A stretch of 64,000 bases of DNA from Bacillus methanolicus MGA3 (GCF_000724485.1 NZ_CP007739.1:1968843-2032842), one strand, 5' to 3'. Counted from the first letter of the stretch, positions 17,265 to 26,244 are shown. Notes: generated from the letters alone by a model not told the origin. Numbers and translations: made by a program.

Positions 17265-18392
17265 ATGACAAAGCTTTTATTAAAAAATGCAACGGTTTAT
17301 CCAATTTCATCATCACCGATACAAAATGGTGATGTTCTCATAGAAAATGGGAAAATAGCAAAAGTCGGCATTAATCTTGTAACAGACAGTGACGTGAAAA
17401 TCATTGATTGCCATCAAAATTATTTGTTTCCTGGCTTTATTGATGTCCATACACATCTAGGCCTTTATGATGAGGGGACTGGCTGGGCAGGAAATGATGC
17501 GAATGAAACGGCAGAGACAATGAGTCCCCATATTCGGGCAATCGATGGCGTATATCCATTCGATCCAGCATTCTCTGATGCAGTTAAATACGGGATCACG
17601 ACCGTTCATGTCATGCCAGGAAGTGCAAATGTCATCGGCGGAACAACATCTGTAATAAAAACAGCTGGCAAAAATATTAATAAAATGGTGATTCAAGAAA
17701 CAGCTGGTTTAAAAATCGCACTAGGAGAAAATCCAAAAAGGATTCACAGCCACGGCAATAAAGAATCGATAACAAGAATGGGCATCATGGGCATGTTGCG
17801 CGAAGCTTTTTATGAAGCTAAAAATACGGATAATCCAGAATTGCTGAGGATTGCACCTCTCGTTCAAGCTTTAAGAAGGGAAATTCCAGTCAGAATTCAT
17901 GCCCACCGTGCAGATGATATCATTTCTGCTGTCAGATTTGCAGAAGAATTTAACCTTGATCTCCGAATCGAACATTGTACCGAAGGACATCTCATTGCCG
18001 AAGAGCTTGCCGGTTTGCATTTAAAGGTTTCTGTTGGACCTACTATGACTCGAAGATCAAAGGTGGAATTAAAAAACAAAAATTGGAAAACGTACCAGGA
18101 ACTTACGAACCATGGTATCGAAGTATCCATCACGACCGATCATCCATATACTCCCATTCAATATTTAAATGTATGTGCTGCTATCGCTGTCCGTGAAGGA
18201 TTATCCGAGCAAAAAGCCCTTGAAGGAATAACACTTACTGCTGCCCGGAACTTGCGCGTTGATGATCGTCTCGGCAGTATTGAACCGGGAAAAGATGCAG
18301 ATCTCGTATTGTGGAATCACCATCCATTTCATTTTCTTGCAAAACCAAATTGGACAATGATAAATGGAAACTTTGTTTATCAAGAAAGTTAA
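17265..18392 (+). CDS. Amidohydrolase (imidazolonepropionase-like)
   Basis: 375 aa. N-terminal beta domain, then the metal-dependent TIM barrel with FIDVHTHLGL (HxH, residues 61-66), the segment VRIHAHRADD, LRIEHCTEGH and the catalytic ITTDHPYTP; the C-terminal GSIEPGKDADLVLW closes the beta domain. These are the usual ligands of a metal-dependent amidohydrolase. The substrate is unknown. AAGGAAAGG precedes ATG by 5 bp. Confidence 0.9.
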   Translation: MTKLLLKNATVYPISSSPIQNGDVLIENGKIAKVGINLVTDSDVKIIDCHQNYLFPGFIDVHTHLGLYDEGTGWAGNDANETAETMSPHIRAIDGVYPFDPAFSDAVKYGITTVHVMPGSANVIGGTTSVIKTAGKNINKMVIQETAGLKIALGENPKRIHSHGNKESITRMGIMGMLREAFYEAKNTDNPELLRIAPLVQALRREIPVRIHAHRADDIISAVRFAEEFNLDLRIEHCTEGHLIAEELAGLHLKVSVGPTMTRRSKVELKNKNWKTYQELTNHGIEVSITTDHPYTPIQYLNVCAAIAVREGLSEQKALEGITLTAARNLRVDDRLGSIEPGKDADLVLWNHHPFHFLAKPNWTMINGNFVYQES

Positions 18393-18540
18393 TTTTTTGT
18401 TGAAATTTGTTAAGAAATATCCACAAAAAATTAACAAAATACCCATTTCTTTTTTGATTTTTTTTTAGTATTATACGGTCAGTAAGATGTTTTTTATTCG
18501 AAATAAATATTTTAGTACAATAATAAAATCATATCTTAAA

Positions 18541-18697
18541 TCTAGGGAAGGCAAATGGTGCGCCACCAGGGTTACCTGGTTCTAGTGGGTTCGATTCCCA
18601 CCCCGAAATTTTTTAGCAACATTACAAAAAATTTCGAGGGTGGGCCGAATCCTCATTTGGCATGGAATCGGACTGTCCTCAAATTGGAGGGATAAAA
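18541..18697 (+). other. Structured leader RNA candidate upstream of GNAT gene
   Basis: Successive hairpins: GGTG/CACC, ACCAGG-GTTA-CCTGGT (18567-18582), GTGGG-TTCGATT-CCCAC (T-arm-like) and an 18-bp near-continuous stem CCACCC(C)CGAAATTTTTT/AAAAAATTTCG(A)GGGTGG. These are followed by CCGAATCC/GGAATCGG and by CCTC/GAGG that would hide the ribosome site. Several arms are mutually exclusive (GATTCC can pair with either GGAATC or its neighbour), as in riboswitches. No match to tRNA, T-box or guanidine-I consensus. The preceding 18393-18540 is AT-rich and holds nothing I can name. Confidence 0.5.
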
Positions 18698-19258
18698 ATG
18701 CTCAAGAAGCGCGATCTGCAAGACTGCCAAACATTGTATCATCTAATGACGCACCCGGATGTCTTCCCTTTTGTGCGTCAAAAAGCATCTTCTTATGAAG
18801 AGTATCTTTTTATAACAAAACAGACAATGGAAGCAGAAGAACGCGGTGAAATCATTTCACGGACAATTCTTGACGAATGGGGCACTCCAATTGGGACGAT
18901 CAGCTTGTTTGATATTGAGGACAATGCCGGTTTTTTAGGAACCTGGCTGGGAAAGCCATACCACGGAAAAGGATATAACAAGATGGCAAAAGATGCGTTT
19001 TTTGATGAGCTCTTTTATGAACTCGGGATCGAAACGATTTTTATGCGGATTCGAAAAAATAACATTCGCTCACAAAAAGCAGCTGAAAAGCTCCCGTATG
19101 TTATTTCTGCAAATGAAACTAGAAAGTCACTCTATGAACAATTAAATGCGGCCGGGAATAATTACAATTTATTCGAAATACCTAAAGATCAATATACCCT
19201 TCATGTAATGCGAAGTGGCACACCTGATCAAGAATCGTCACAATTACTGGAAGCTTAA
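18698..19258 (+). CDS. GNAT-family N-acetyltransferase (RimJ/RimL type)
   Basis: 186 aa. The acetyl-CoA site is visible as GTWLGKPYHGKGYNKMAKDAFF (residues 86-107), followed by IFMRIRKNNIRSQKAAEKL, the typical GNAT helix. The target is unknown. ATG 18698 has GGAGGG 6 bp upstream; an earlier in-frame ATG at 18662 lies inside the structured leader and is less likely. The leader suggests translation is regulated. Confidence 0.85.
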   Translation: MLKKRDLQDCQTLYHLMTHPDVFPFVRQKASSYEEYLFITKQTMEAEERGEIISRTILDEWGTPIGTISLFDIEDNAGFLGTWLGKPYHGKGYNKMAKDAFFDELFYELGIETIFMRIRKNNIRSQKAAEKLPYVISANETRKSLYEQLNAAGNNYNLFEIPKDQYTLHVMRSGTPDQESSQLLEA

Positions 19259-19283
19259 TAAGAAAACTAAGGGGCTAACTTAT

Positions 19284-19317
19284 AAGGGTCTGACTCAAAG
19301 GGGTCTGACCCTCTTTT
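19284..19317 (+). repeat. Palindromic 3'-end repeat family, copy 2 (short)
   Basis: AAGGGTCTGACTC followed by GGGGTCTGACCCTCTTTT, 26 bp after the GNAT stop codon. It carries only the terminal motif of the family, with T-rich end. Confidence 0.7.
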
Positions 19318-19395
19318 AATGCGTTAAATTGGTGAGGGACTGTCATTTTGCATAAAAGGTTTACTTCGAATGTCAGTTTATAATCCGTTACTATT

Positions 19396-19420
19396 CGAAA
19401 GATGTGTTATAATTCTTTCG
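19396..19420 (+). promoter_or_regulatory. Promoter -10 framed by an inverted repeat (MATE gene)
   Basis: Extended -10 box TG-T-TATAAT (TATAAT at 19408-19413) lies exactly between the 7-bp arms CGAAAGA (19396-19402) and TCTTTCG (19414-19420). A repressor bound there would block the promoter. The -35 box is poor. Confidence 0.5.
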
Positions 19421-19449
19421 GAAACCGAATAAAAAAAGAGGACGTAAAA

Positions 19450-20811
19450 ATGAACCAAACCTTTAACAAAAAGCAAAAATTAAAGCAACTATTTAACATT
19501 TTAATCCCAATATTAATCACTCAGCTCAGCATGTATTTTATGACTTTCTTTGATACGACGATGGCCGGCCATTACAGCCCGAATGATCTGGCGGGAGTAG
19601 CTATCGGATCTTCTCTCTGGGTTCCCGTTTTTACAGGGCTAAGCGGAATTTTGCTGGCCATCACCCCGATCGTCTCCCAACTTGTCGGAGCGAATATCAA
19701 AAAAGAAGTATCTTTTTCTGTTATTCAGGGGGTATATTTAGCCGTATTCATGGCTTTTGTCGTTTATTTAGCTGGCGCATTCGTATTGAACCCTATCCTG
19801 AATGGAATGCAGCTTGAGGATAATGTCAGAGAGGTAGCACGAGAATTTCTATTTGCATTAAGCTTTGGCATGTTTCCCTTGTTTGTGTATACCGTTCTCC
19901 GCTCTTTTATCGATGCACTTGGAAAAACAAGAATAACTATGATTGTGACCTTAACGGCTTTACCGATCAATGTTGTTTTTAACTATCTATTAATCTATGG
20001 AAAGTTCGGTTTTCCGGAACTTGGCGGAGTGGGGGCCGGCTATGCTTCAGCAATCACTTATTGGATAATTACATTCATAACTGTTTTTATTATCATAAAA
20101 AATGAACCGTTTTCCAGTTTTGCAGTATTCCGCCGGTTTTACCCCATTTCTTTAAGCAAATGGAAGGAAATCTTAAAAATTGGGGTTCCTGTAGGATTTT
20201 CCATATTCTTTGAAACTAGCATTTTTGCAGCCGTAACTCTCTTCATGAGCAAATTTGACACGGTTACGATCGCATCCCATCAATCAGCATTGAACTTTGG
20301 TTCTTTATTATATATGGTTCCGCTCAGCATCTCCATGGCACTTACCATTGTTGTAGGTTTTGAAGTAGGAGCCGGGCGGTACAGTGACGCAAAAGAATAT
20401 AGCTGGCTCGGTGTTTCCTTTGCTGTCATAATGGCTTTTGTTTGCGGGCTTATATTGCTTCTTTTTAGAAATAATATTGCTGGAATCTATACGAATGATC
20501 CACATGTTTTAAAATTAACAGCCCATTTCCTTTTGTATGCAATGTTTTTCCAGCTGTCAGACGCTATCCAGACGCCTGTTCAGGGTGCATTAAGGGGCTA
20601 CAAAGATGTAAACATTACATTTTTGATGACGCTTGTCTCTTATTGGATAGTCGGCCTTCCATTAGGCTATTATTTAGCTAATTTTACTGCCTGGAGAGCT
20701 TTCGGGTACTGGATCGGATTAATCAGCGGACTGGCTGCATGCGCTATTTGTCTGGGAAGCAGACTTTACTACATTCAGCAGAAAAAATTTAACCCAAAGC
20801 TTCAAAAATAA
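19450..20811 (+). CDS. MATE-family multidrug exporter
   Basis: 453 aa with twelve predicted membrane segments in two homologous halves. The N-terminal [23 protein letters not shown] and PIVSQLVGA, and the second-half equivalent [16 protein letters not shown], are typical of MATE transporters, which export cationic drugs against Na+ or H+. AGAGGACG lies 5 bp before ATG 19450; the frame is open 48 bp further upstream but that region contains the promoter. Probably monocistronic, with its own terminator. Confidence 0.9.
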   Translation: MNQTFNKKQKLKQLFNILIPILITQLSMYFMTFFDTTMAGHYSPNDLAGVAIGSSLWVPVFTGLSGILLAITPIVSQLVGANIKKEVSFSVIQGVYLAVFMAFVVYLAGAFVLNPILNGMQLEDNVREVAREFLFALSFGMFPLFVYTVLRSFIDALGKTRITMIVTLTALPINVVFNYLLIYGKFGFPELGGVGAGYASAITYWIITFITVFIIIKNEPFSSFAVFRRFYPISLSKWKEILKIGVPVGFSIFFETSIFAAVTLFMSKFDTVTIASHQSALNFGSLLYMVPLSISMALTIVVGFEVGAGRYSDAKEYSWLGVSFAVIMAFVCGLILLLFRNNIAGIYTNDPHVLKLTAHFLLYAMFFQLSDAIQTPVQGALRGYKDVNITFLMTLVSYWIVGLPLGYYLANFTAWRAFGYWIGLISGLAACAICLGSRLYYIQQKKFNPKLQK

Positions 20812-20820
20812 TCCCGCCAC

Positions 20821-20854
20821 AAAAAACCGGCTGCTGAATTGCAGCTGGTTTTTT
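20821..20854. terminator. Bidirectional terminator between MATE and SDR genes
   Basis: AACCGGCTGC (20825-20834) pairs with GCAGCTGGTT (20841-20850), flanked by A6 and T6. Confidence 0.85.
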
Positions 20855-20888
20855 CCTGATATTAAGGTATTTATGTACTTACCAATTC

Positions 20889-21662
20889 TTACTCATAATA
20901 AATTTTGCTGAGAACATCTTTCCCGCCTGTTACCGATATAATACTGCCGGTAATGAAACTTGACTTTTCATCTGCCAGAAAAGAAATAACTCTTGCAATA
21001 TCTTCTCCTGTTCCCGGTCTTCCAACCGGAGTGAAAGAATCGCGGACATTGATTGCGTCCTTGATGTCTTTTTCCTTCCATTCACCGACGATATCACCCG
21101 GACAGACCATATTCACTGTAATTCCGCAATCAGCTTCTTCAAGAGCAATGGTCTTTGTTAAGGAAGCAAGCCCGGTCTTTGCCGCAGCAAATGCCGACCT
21201 ATAAATCCAACCCGGAGCTGTTTCTACACGGTCAAAACCGATGGTAATAATTCTTCCCCATTTTTTTTCTCTCATTTTAGGTATGATCAGTTTTGATAAA
21301 TAAAACACTGCACTTAAATTTCCATGAATTAAATAGTCCCATTCTTCAAACGAATATTCCGTCATCTTCTTCCGTTCATGTATGTATGGTCCTGCATTAT
21401 GGATAAGGATATCTACACTCTCAAACACCTTAAAAACTTCTTCAGTTAAATTTTCGCATTCATTCCTTTTCGAAATATCTCCCTTAATCGCAAAGTTTTT
21501 CGTCCCATATTGTTCAGTCAGTTGTCTCGCTAATGCAACGGCCCGATCCTCATTCGTTCGGTAGTTAATTATAATATTAACCCCTTTTTCAGCAAGTTCG
21601 GCAGCTGTCCGGCTTCCAATCCCGGCAGCTCCTCCCGTTATCAAAGCAGTTTTTCCCTTCAC
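20889..21662 (-). CDS. SDR-family protein lacking catalytic Ser and Tyr
   Basis: 257 aa Rossmann protein: dinucleotide site TGGAAGIG (residues 9-16), HNAG and the C-terminal ITGSIISVTGGKD are typical of FabG-like reductases. The catalytic positions deviate: where NISS is expected it has ITIGFDRV, and where YxxxK is expected it has F-A-A-A-K. Loss of both Ser and Tyr argues against normal dehydrogenase activity, though nucleotide binding seems intact. GTG start at 21662 with GGGG 7 bp upstream. Single gene. Confidence 0.85.
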   Translation of the reverse strand: MKGKTALITGGAAGIGSRTAAELAEKGVNIIINYRTNEDRAVALARQLTEQYGTKNFAIKGDISKRNECENLTEEVFKVFESVDILIHNAGPYIHERKKMTEYSFEEWDYLIHGNLSAVFYLSKLIIPKMREKKWGRIITIGFDRVETAPGWIYRSAFAAAKTGLASLTKTIALEEADCGITVNMVCPGDIVGEWKEKDIKDAINVRDSFTPVGRPGTGEDIARVISFLADEKSSFITGSIISVTGGKDVLSKIYYE

Positions 21663-21844
21663 AAAGATACCCCGCTCTATTTTTATTTTTCTTTACCAAT
21701 ACTATAAGAAATTTTAATGGCGATTTGCAAATATTAAGAAGTTAGTTTAACGGGTAGGCTTTTTCATGCATAAATTAAAGAAAAAGAACCATGCAACGGC
21801 CAATCAGTTTTCATCGAATTTCTGTTGTGAAAGGATGAAAAAGA

Positions 21845-22327
21845 ATGTTTCCGTGGAATCTATTTCCATTTAATAAAGATATGAAAAATATGATGCAGCA
21901 AATGAAGCCAGAAGAGATAGAAAAATATATAAAGGATTTGATGGGCAAAATGTTGCCTCCAAATATGCAAGGAATGATAAACCCATCTGATATCTTAAAT
22001 AATTTTCATACCGGAGGCAATGTTTCACAGGCTTCCTCAAATCCAGGCAAGTTCCAATCGGATGTGTTTGAAACCCATGATGATGTCTACGTAAGGATCC
22101 CGATAAAAGATGAAGACTGGCTGAAGAAAATCCGCTTGTATCATACTTCTAATCAAATGATTATTGAGCATATTCCGAACTCAAATGATAAACATACGAT
22201 CACATTGCCTGCAGTCGTAAAAAAGAAAGGGGCTAAAGCAAGGCATAGAGACGGTATGTTAGAAATTAAAATTCCTAAAAGTATCGACATCCAGTTTTCA
22301 GAAATTGACGTCACAGAAACTCTTTAG
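21845..22327 (+). CDS. Hsp20/alpha-crystallin-like spore protein (GerT type)
   Basis: 160 aa. Residues of about 1-65 are methionine/proline-rich (MFPWNLFPFNKDMKNMMQQM, GKMLPPNMQG); from about 70 a divergent small-heat-shock beta domain follows (FQSDVFETHDDVYVRIPI, then HTITLPAVVKKKGAKARHRDGMLEIKIPK). This architecture is that of GerT/CotP-like proteins of spore formers, associated with germination or the coat. Assignment to sporulation is by family resemblance. Confidence 0.72.
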   Translation: MFPWNLFPFNKDMKNMMQQMKPEEIEKYIKDLMGKMLPPNMQGMINPSDILNNFHTGGNVSQASSNPGKFQSDVFETHDDVYVRIPIKDEDWLKKIRLYHTSNQMIIEHIPNSNDKHTITLPAVVKKKGAKARHRDGMLEIKIPKSIDIQFSEIDVTETL

Positions 22328-22341
22328 ACTCCTTTGTTTTA

Positions 22342-24227
22342 ATCGAGTAGGAGGGGGTGACTAACCCCCGACCTCTCACACCACCGTACGTACCGTTCGG
22401 TATACGGCGGTTCAATTAAGTATGACGTAGAAAATGATATCTCTCGAATAGACTTCTTAACCCTTGATGACTCCAGTAGGAGTTATCGAGGGTTTTGTGT
22501 AGAATGGGACTGCAGGCAATCCGCCAGTATTTCTTGCGTGTATTGCCCCACTCGATTGCTTTATGACTTGGAACACCTAATGCTCTAAGTTTCCGAATTC
22601 TTGTTTTAGGCGTTTTCCACTCTTTCCATAAACACATTCGAAGTCTTCGTCTTATCCATTCATCAAATTCTTTGAACTTGCTTGGTGTATCTGCCAAGGC
22701 AAAATATCCACACCATCCCATTAGGTACATGTTCAGTTTCTCAATTCTTTCCTCCATTCGATACGGTTTGGATCTGGATGTGATTTCACGGATCTTGTTC
22801 TTGAATCGTTTCACACTTTCTTTCGCCATCCGTATCTTGGGTGTTTTGTTTGGTGTAAAGCTAAAACCGAGAAACTTCCGTTTCCAAGGACGGTCTACCG
22901 CCGATTTCTCTTTATTTACCTTGAGCTTTAATTCCTTCTCGATAAAGTTAGTAATGGAGTTCATGACACGAATTCCTGCTTTCTTTGTTTTCACGTAGAT
23001 ATTACAGTCATCCGCGTACCGTACAAATTTATGTCCACGTTTCTCAAGTTCCTTGTCCAACTCGTGAAGCATGATGTTTGATAATAGTGGACTAAGCGGT
23101 CCACCTTGTGGCGTTCCCATGTCTGTTTCCATTACCACTCCATTTATCATCACGCCTGATTGAAGATACCGGCGGATTAACTTAAGTAAAATCCGATCTT
23201 CGATCGTTTTCGCCAAGATCCCCATCAGTTTGTCGTGGTTCACCTTGTCAAAGAATTTCTCTAAGTCTATATCGACCACCCAGCGATATCCTTCTTTGAT
23301 ATAGCCCTTTGCTTTCCTGACCGCCTCATGTCATCTGCGGCTTGGGCGAAAGCCGTAGCTATGTTCAGAGAAGGTCGGATCGAAGATTCTCGTTAACACT
23401 TGGGCGATCGCTTGTTGAATGAAACGATCAGTCACGGTGGGGATACCTAGAAGTCTTACTCCGCCGTTCGGTTTCGGGATTTCAACTCGACGAACGGGTA
23501 AGGGTTTGTAGGTTCCCTCTCTTAACGACTGTCGAATGGAGTCCCAGTTTTCATAGAGGTGTCTCCGTAGGTCTTTTGCGGGCATGCCATCTACTCCGTG
23601 ACTTCCTTTATTCTGTTCAACTCGTTTTAATGCCGTTAGGAGATTTTCCCGTGACAAAATCAGTTCCATCAACATAGATATCCTCTCCACGTGAACGAAT
23701 CCCTCTATTTGTGCCATCTTCTGCTCCACCCTCTTGAAGTCCCCCGTGGGATTCACCACTTCCTCCTTCAAGTAAGTCCTGCCGGATTGTCTGCTTCAAC
23801 ACAGAAGATGAACGCGTAGTGTTTCGTTCTCCTTAATTGTTCAGTCCTTCCTCTTTCGTCTCGAGCTCGAAAGAGTACTATGACCTCTGCTGACTTCTGA
23901 CTGCTCAGCTATCTATCGCTAGATAGGTTACCAAGATTACTTGGCGTGCCAGTCAGATCTCCCCGGGTAAGAGTGTAATCTTTCCTTCCATCTATCTGCT
24001 TCATTTACTCTGTATCACCTTCGGCAGAAAGGGCTTTGTTTTGTTTTGCAAACTCACCCAGTGATACCTAGCCTTATATGAAGTTCGTATTCCTCAGACC
24101 GGAAGTTTGCCGTCCGCTTCCTTCAGATTCCGCGTTACCACGGACACCCTTGCGTTATGCTAACTGCTACTTCTGCCTTCACAGCTCGGGACTTGCACCC
24201 TATAGATTACACCCATGCCGGGCGCAC
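22342..24227 (-). mobile_element. Group II intron, class C
   Basis: On the minus strand it starts GTGCGCCCGGCATGGGTG at 24227 and has GGGTGCAAGTCCC and AACGCAAGGGTGTCCGTGG, the usual domain I text of class C introns. Near the 3' end is domain V (GAACCGCCGTATACCGAACG through GTACGTACGGTGGTG, about 22372-22413), then a domain VI hairpin GGGGGTTAGTCACCCCC. As expected for class C, the 5' exon is a rho-independent terminator whose T run abuts the intron. It encodes a reverse transcriptase that carries a stop codon, so it likely cannot move unaided. The exact 3' end is uncertain by a few bases. Confidence 0.92.
22416..23756 (-). pseudogene. Group II intron reverse transcriptase/maturase, interrupted by in-frame TGA
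   Basis: GTG 23756 follows GGAGG by 5 bp. The N-terminal part reads through the RT blocks (NKGSHGVDGM, PVRRVEIPKPNGGVRLLGI, YGFRPSRR) to a TGA at 23331-23333. The same frame then continues with HEAVRKAKGYIKEGYRWVVD, through the catalytic FVRYADD and the maturase domain to the normal end near 22416. One codon (expected Ala or similar in the GRRAH motif) has become TGA; no frameshift is involved. Unless read through, the product is truncated after about 141 residues and inactive. Confidence 0.9.
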
Positions 24228-24233
24228 AAATAT

Positions 24234-24267
24234 AAAAAGAACAGCCAGGAATAGAGGCTGTTCTTTT
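24234..24267 (-). terminator. Terminator of the CAP-protein gene, used as intron target
   Basis: AAAAGAACAGCC and GGCTGTTCTTTT form a 12-bp stem with a 9-nt loop, followed on the minus strand by TTTTATATTT and then directly by the intron 5' end. Confidence 0.9.
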
Positions 24268-24275
24268 AGTAAATA

Positions 24276-25004
24276 TTATTTTCCGATAAACATTTGAGTC
24301 CAGTAGTTGCCGTTCGCAACGTATCCAACTCCGATGTGTGTAAAGCTTGAGTTAAGGATATTTCTGCGGTGGCCGTCACTGTTCATCCAAGCTTGTACTA
24401 CTTCTTCAGGAGAACGTTGGCCCATTGCAATATTTTCACCTGCAGCACGGTATGTGATGCCGAATTGTTTCATCATATCAAATGGTGAACCGTAAGTTGG
24501 GCTGTAGTGGCTAAAGTAGCCTTTTGCCTGCATATCTCTTGATTTTTCACGTGCAACTTTACTTAATTGTACATCAAGTTTTAATGCTGGCAGACCATAT
24601 TTCGCACGTTCTTTGTTTGTAAGTTCTACAACTTTTTGTTCATAAGCACTTACTTGAGAAGTTGTTTGTGTTGTTTGTTTTTTTGCAGGCTGTTGTTTTA
24701 CTGGTGCTTTTACAGGCTGTTGAGTTTGACCAGTCGGTTGCTGCACATACACAGGCTGCTGAACTTGTACAGGAGATTGCTGTACTGGACAATTTATTGG
24801 TACATTCCATTGAATGTTGAAATTTTGCATATATTGTTGAAGGATTGAGTTTAATTGATCACAATTGAGATTGCCAATTTGATAGTTAACTTTTGGTTGA
24901 ACTGATGTTGGACAATTAGAGGCGGCATCGGCCTTGTTTGCAACCGGGTTTGACATTAATAGTGCTGCAGCAGCTGCTACTGAAAAGATCATTTTTTTCT
25001 TCAT
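24276..25004 (-). CDS. Secreted CAP-domain (YkwD-type) protein
   Basis: 242 aa. Signal peptide (KKKMIFSVAAAAALLMS, cleavage near ADAAS); a short N-terminal domain with cysteines; a linker rich in Pro, Gln, Val and Thr (about 75-125); then a CAP/SCP domain: VVELTNKERAKYGLPALKLD, AREKSRDMQAKGYFSHYSP, GENIAMGQRSPEEVVQAWMNSDGHRRNIL, THIGVGYV. The conserved His and Glu of the CAP cavity are present. Such proteins are secreted, often during sporulation; function unknown. GGGAGG precedes ATG. The downstream terminator now holds the group II intron. Confidence 0.92.
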   Translation of the reverse strand: MKKKMIFSVAAAAALLMSNPVANKADAASNCPTSVQPKVNYQIGNLNCDQLNSILQQYMQNFNIQWNVPINCPVQQSPVQVQQPVYVQQPTGQTQQPVKAPVKQQPAKKQTTQTTSQVSAYEQKVVELTNKERAKYGLPALKLDVQLSKVAREKSRDMQAKGYFSHYSPTYGSPFDMMKQFGITYRAAGENIAMGQRSPEEVVQAWMNSDGHRRNILNSSFTHIGVGYVANGNYWTQMFIGK

Positions 25005-25498
25005 TTATAGTATCCTCCCTGATGTTTGGTTTATTTGTGTTGTTCAACTTGCAAACTTATCATAACATACGATTTTTGTAATATTTGAGGGAGAAATTTA
25101 CATTTTCATAGAATCAGATGACTTTTTGGGAAATTACAAGAAAAGAATCATTATAATTAACGCTGTAACCTTTATGAATGAAGGGCTTTTTGAAACTAAC
25201 GGTAGATCTTCATTTGATGGTTCTAATTTCAACTAGTGGAAAATCTATATCTTTCCTGCCAAACATATACTAATAGATTTGGGTTGACAGGTTGTTGAAA
25301 AACGGATTCGTTTTACAATTATTACACTCGTTTTACAGAAGTAAATGTGAAATTAAGAGAATATAAAAAACCTCCACAATTTGATAGCGAAGGTCTTTTA
25401 AGAGAAAAAGTTCCAAAGCGGCGGCTCGCGGTCTCGCAGCCAGCCATCTGTTCATGATGAATATGCATGTTTCTTCAGGTAAGTATTTATAACGATCA
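25005..25498. other. Intergenic region without identifiable gene
   Basis: About 490 bp, AT-rich. Holds the promoter region of the CAP gene (minus) and the 3' side of the YvrJ gene. I see no convincing hairpin, repeat or small open frame with a ribosome site. Confidence 0.5.
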
Positions 25499-25642
25499 TT
25501 AACGCTCATTCAATCGTTCAGGCAGGCTTTGAATCGATTGAATGACAACGTCTAGCTTTGCTTCAATCCGGTGAAGCAAGTATAACGTGACAACAATCGG
25601 AAAGCCGACTTCACTTATGAATGGAATGATCTGTTCCATCAT
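25499..25642 (-). CDS. YvrJ-family small protein
   Basis: 47 aa: MMEQIIPFISEVGFPIVV, a membrane segment TLYLLHRIEAKL and an amphipathic tail VVIQSIQSLPERL. This matches the short YvrJ family (one membrane helix, conserved LLHRIE). AAGGAG lies 6 bp before the first ATG. It follows DUF1659 and DUF2922 genes, a frequent trio in Bacilli of unknown role, but a hairpin in the gap may uncouple it. Confidence 0.85.
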   Translation of the reverse strand: MMEQIIPFISEVGFPIVVTLYLLHRIEAKLDVVIQSIQSLPERLNER

Positions 25643-25715
25643 ACTTTCTCCTTTCTTTAAATGGAAAAGGGGCGGAGCTTTGCTAACGAAAATAGAATTG
25701 GCAACCTCTTTTTTT

Positions 25716-25755
25716 GACAAAGAGCCGGACTCTGGCTCGAATCCGGCTCTCTTGT
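25716..25755. promoter_or_regulatory. Stable hairpin between DUF2922 and YvrJ genes
   Basis: AGAGCCGGA (25721-25729) pairs with TCCGGCTCT (25742-25750), extended by GACAA/TTGTC. On the minus strand no T run follows, so it may attenuate or protect the messenger rather than terminate it. Confidence 0.55.
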
Positions 25756-25758
25756 CTG

Positions 25759-25977
25759 TTAAGAGATTTCATACTTGGTTACATTTCGTTCAATGACTCT
25801 TGCCCCCTTAATGGCAGCCAAGCTGCCGTTCGATGATACAAATACGTTTGATGCGATAATTTGTGCCATCGATTGTTTAACCGTATTTGCATTAACCGGT
25901 TCTTTCGGATTGTCTATGGTCAAACGGGCGTTTTTTCCTGTATTTGTTACAAAATCAAGTTCCAGAATTTTGGCCAT
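25759..25977 (-). CDS. DUF2922 protein
   Basis: 72 aa: MAKILELDFVTNTGKNARLT, IDNPKEPVNANTVKQSMAQI, then ASNVFVSSNGSLAAIKGARVIERNVTKYEI, a good match to the compact DUF2922 family. AAGGAGGTG lies 6 bp before ATG 25977. Encoded between DUF1659 and YvrJ proteins in one minus-strand unit. Function unknown. Confidence 0.88.
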   Translation of the reverse strand: MAKILELDFVTNTGKNARLTIDNPKEPVNANTVKQSMAQIIASNVFVSSNGSLAAIKGARVIERNVTKYEIS

Positions 25978-26011
25978 TCCCGCCACCTCCTTTTCATGTT
26001 AATTTTTCAGA

Positions 26012-26230
26012 TTAACCGATGATTTGGGAACTGTCGCTCCGTTCCACCCCGCTGAGCAAATCGGCGCTAAGTGCAGCGATTGCCTGGGCAGCTTGATAAA
26101 GCTGGTCAGCCGTTGCCGATTTGGTAATATTGTTAAATGTTTTAGTTTTAAAAATCGGCTCGCCTTTCCCATCGATACCGGCTTCAAAAATAAGCCGAAG
26201 CCTTGACTCCGTCAACATTTCTTGTGCCAT
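26012..26230 (-). CDS. DUF1659 protein
   Basis: 72 aa: MAQEMLTESRLRLIFEAGID, GKGEPIFKTKTFNNI then ATADQLYQAAQAIAALS, typical of DUF1659. AAGGAGGTGATT precedes ATG 26230; an in-frame GTG at 26239 lies inside that ribosome site. First gene of the DUF1659-DUF2922-YvrJ unit. Confidence 0.88.
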   Translation of the reverse strand: MAQEMLTESRLRLIFEAGIDGKGEPIFKTKTFNNITKSATADQLYQAAQAIAALSADLLSGVERSDSSQIIG

Positions 26231-26244
26231 CCAAATCACCTCCT

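Noticed and set aside
18567..18610. tRNA gene
   Set aside because: T-arm-like hairpin only; the expected 7-bp acceptor partner, D-arm and 7-nt anticodon loop are missing.
18541..18697. Guanidine-I (ykkC) riboswitch before GNAT and MATE genes
   Set aside because: The conserved CTAGGGTTCCG, GGTCCGAGAG and GGATAAAAGCC-type blocks are absent.
23617..23802. 61-codon frame in the intron
   Set aside because: Overlaps the maturase start in a different frame and has no ribosome site.
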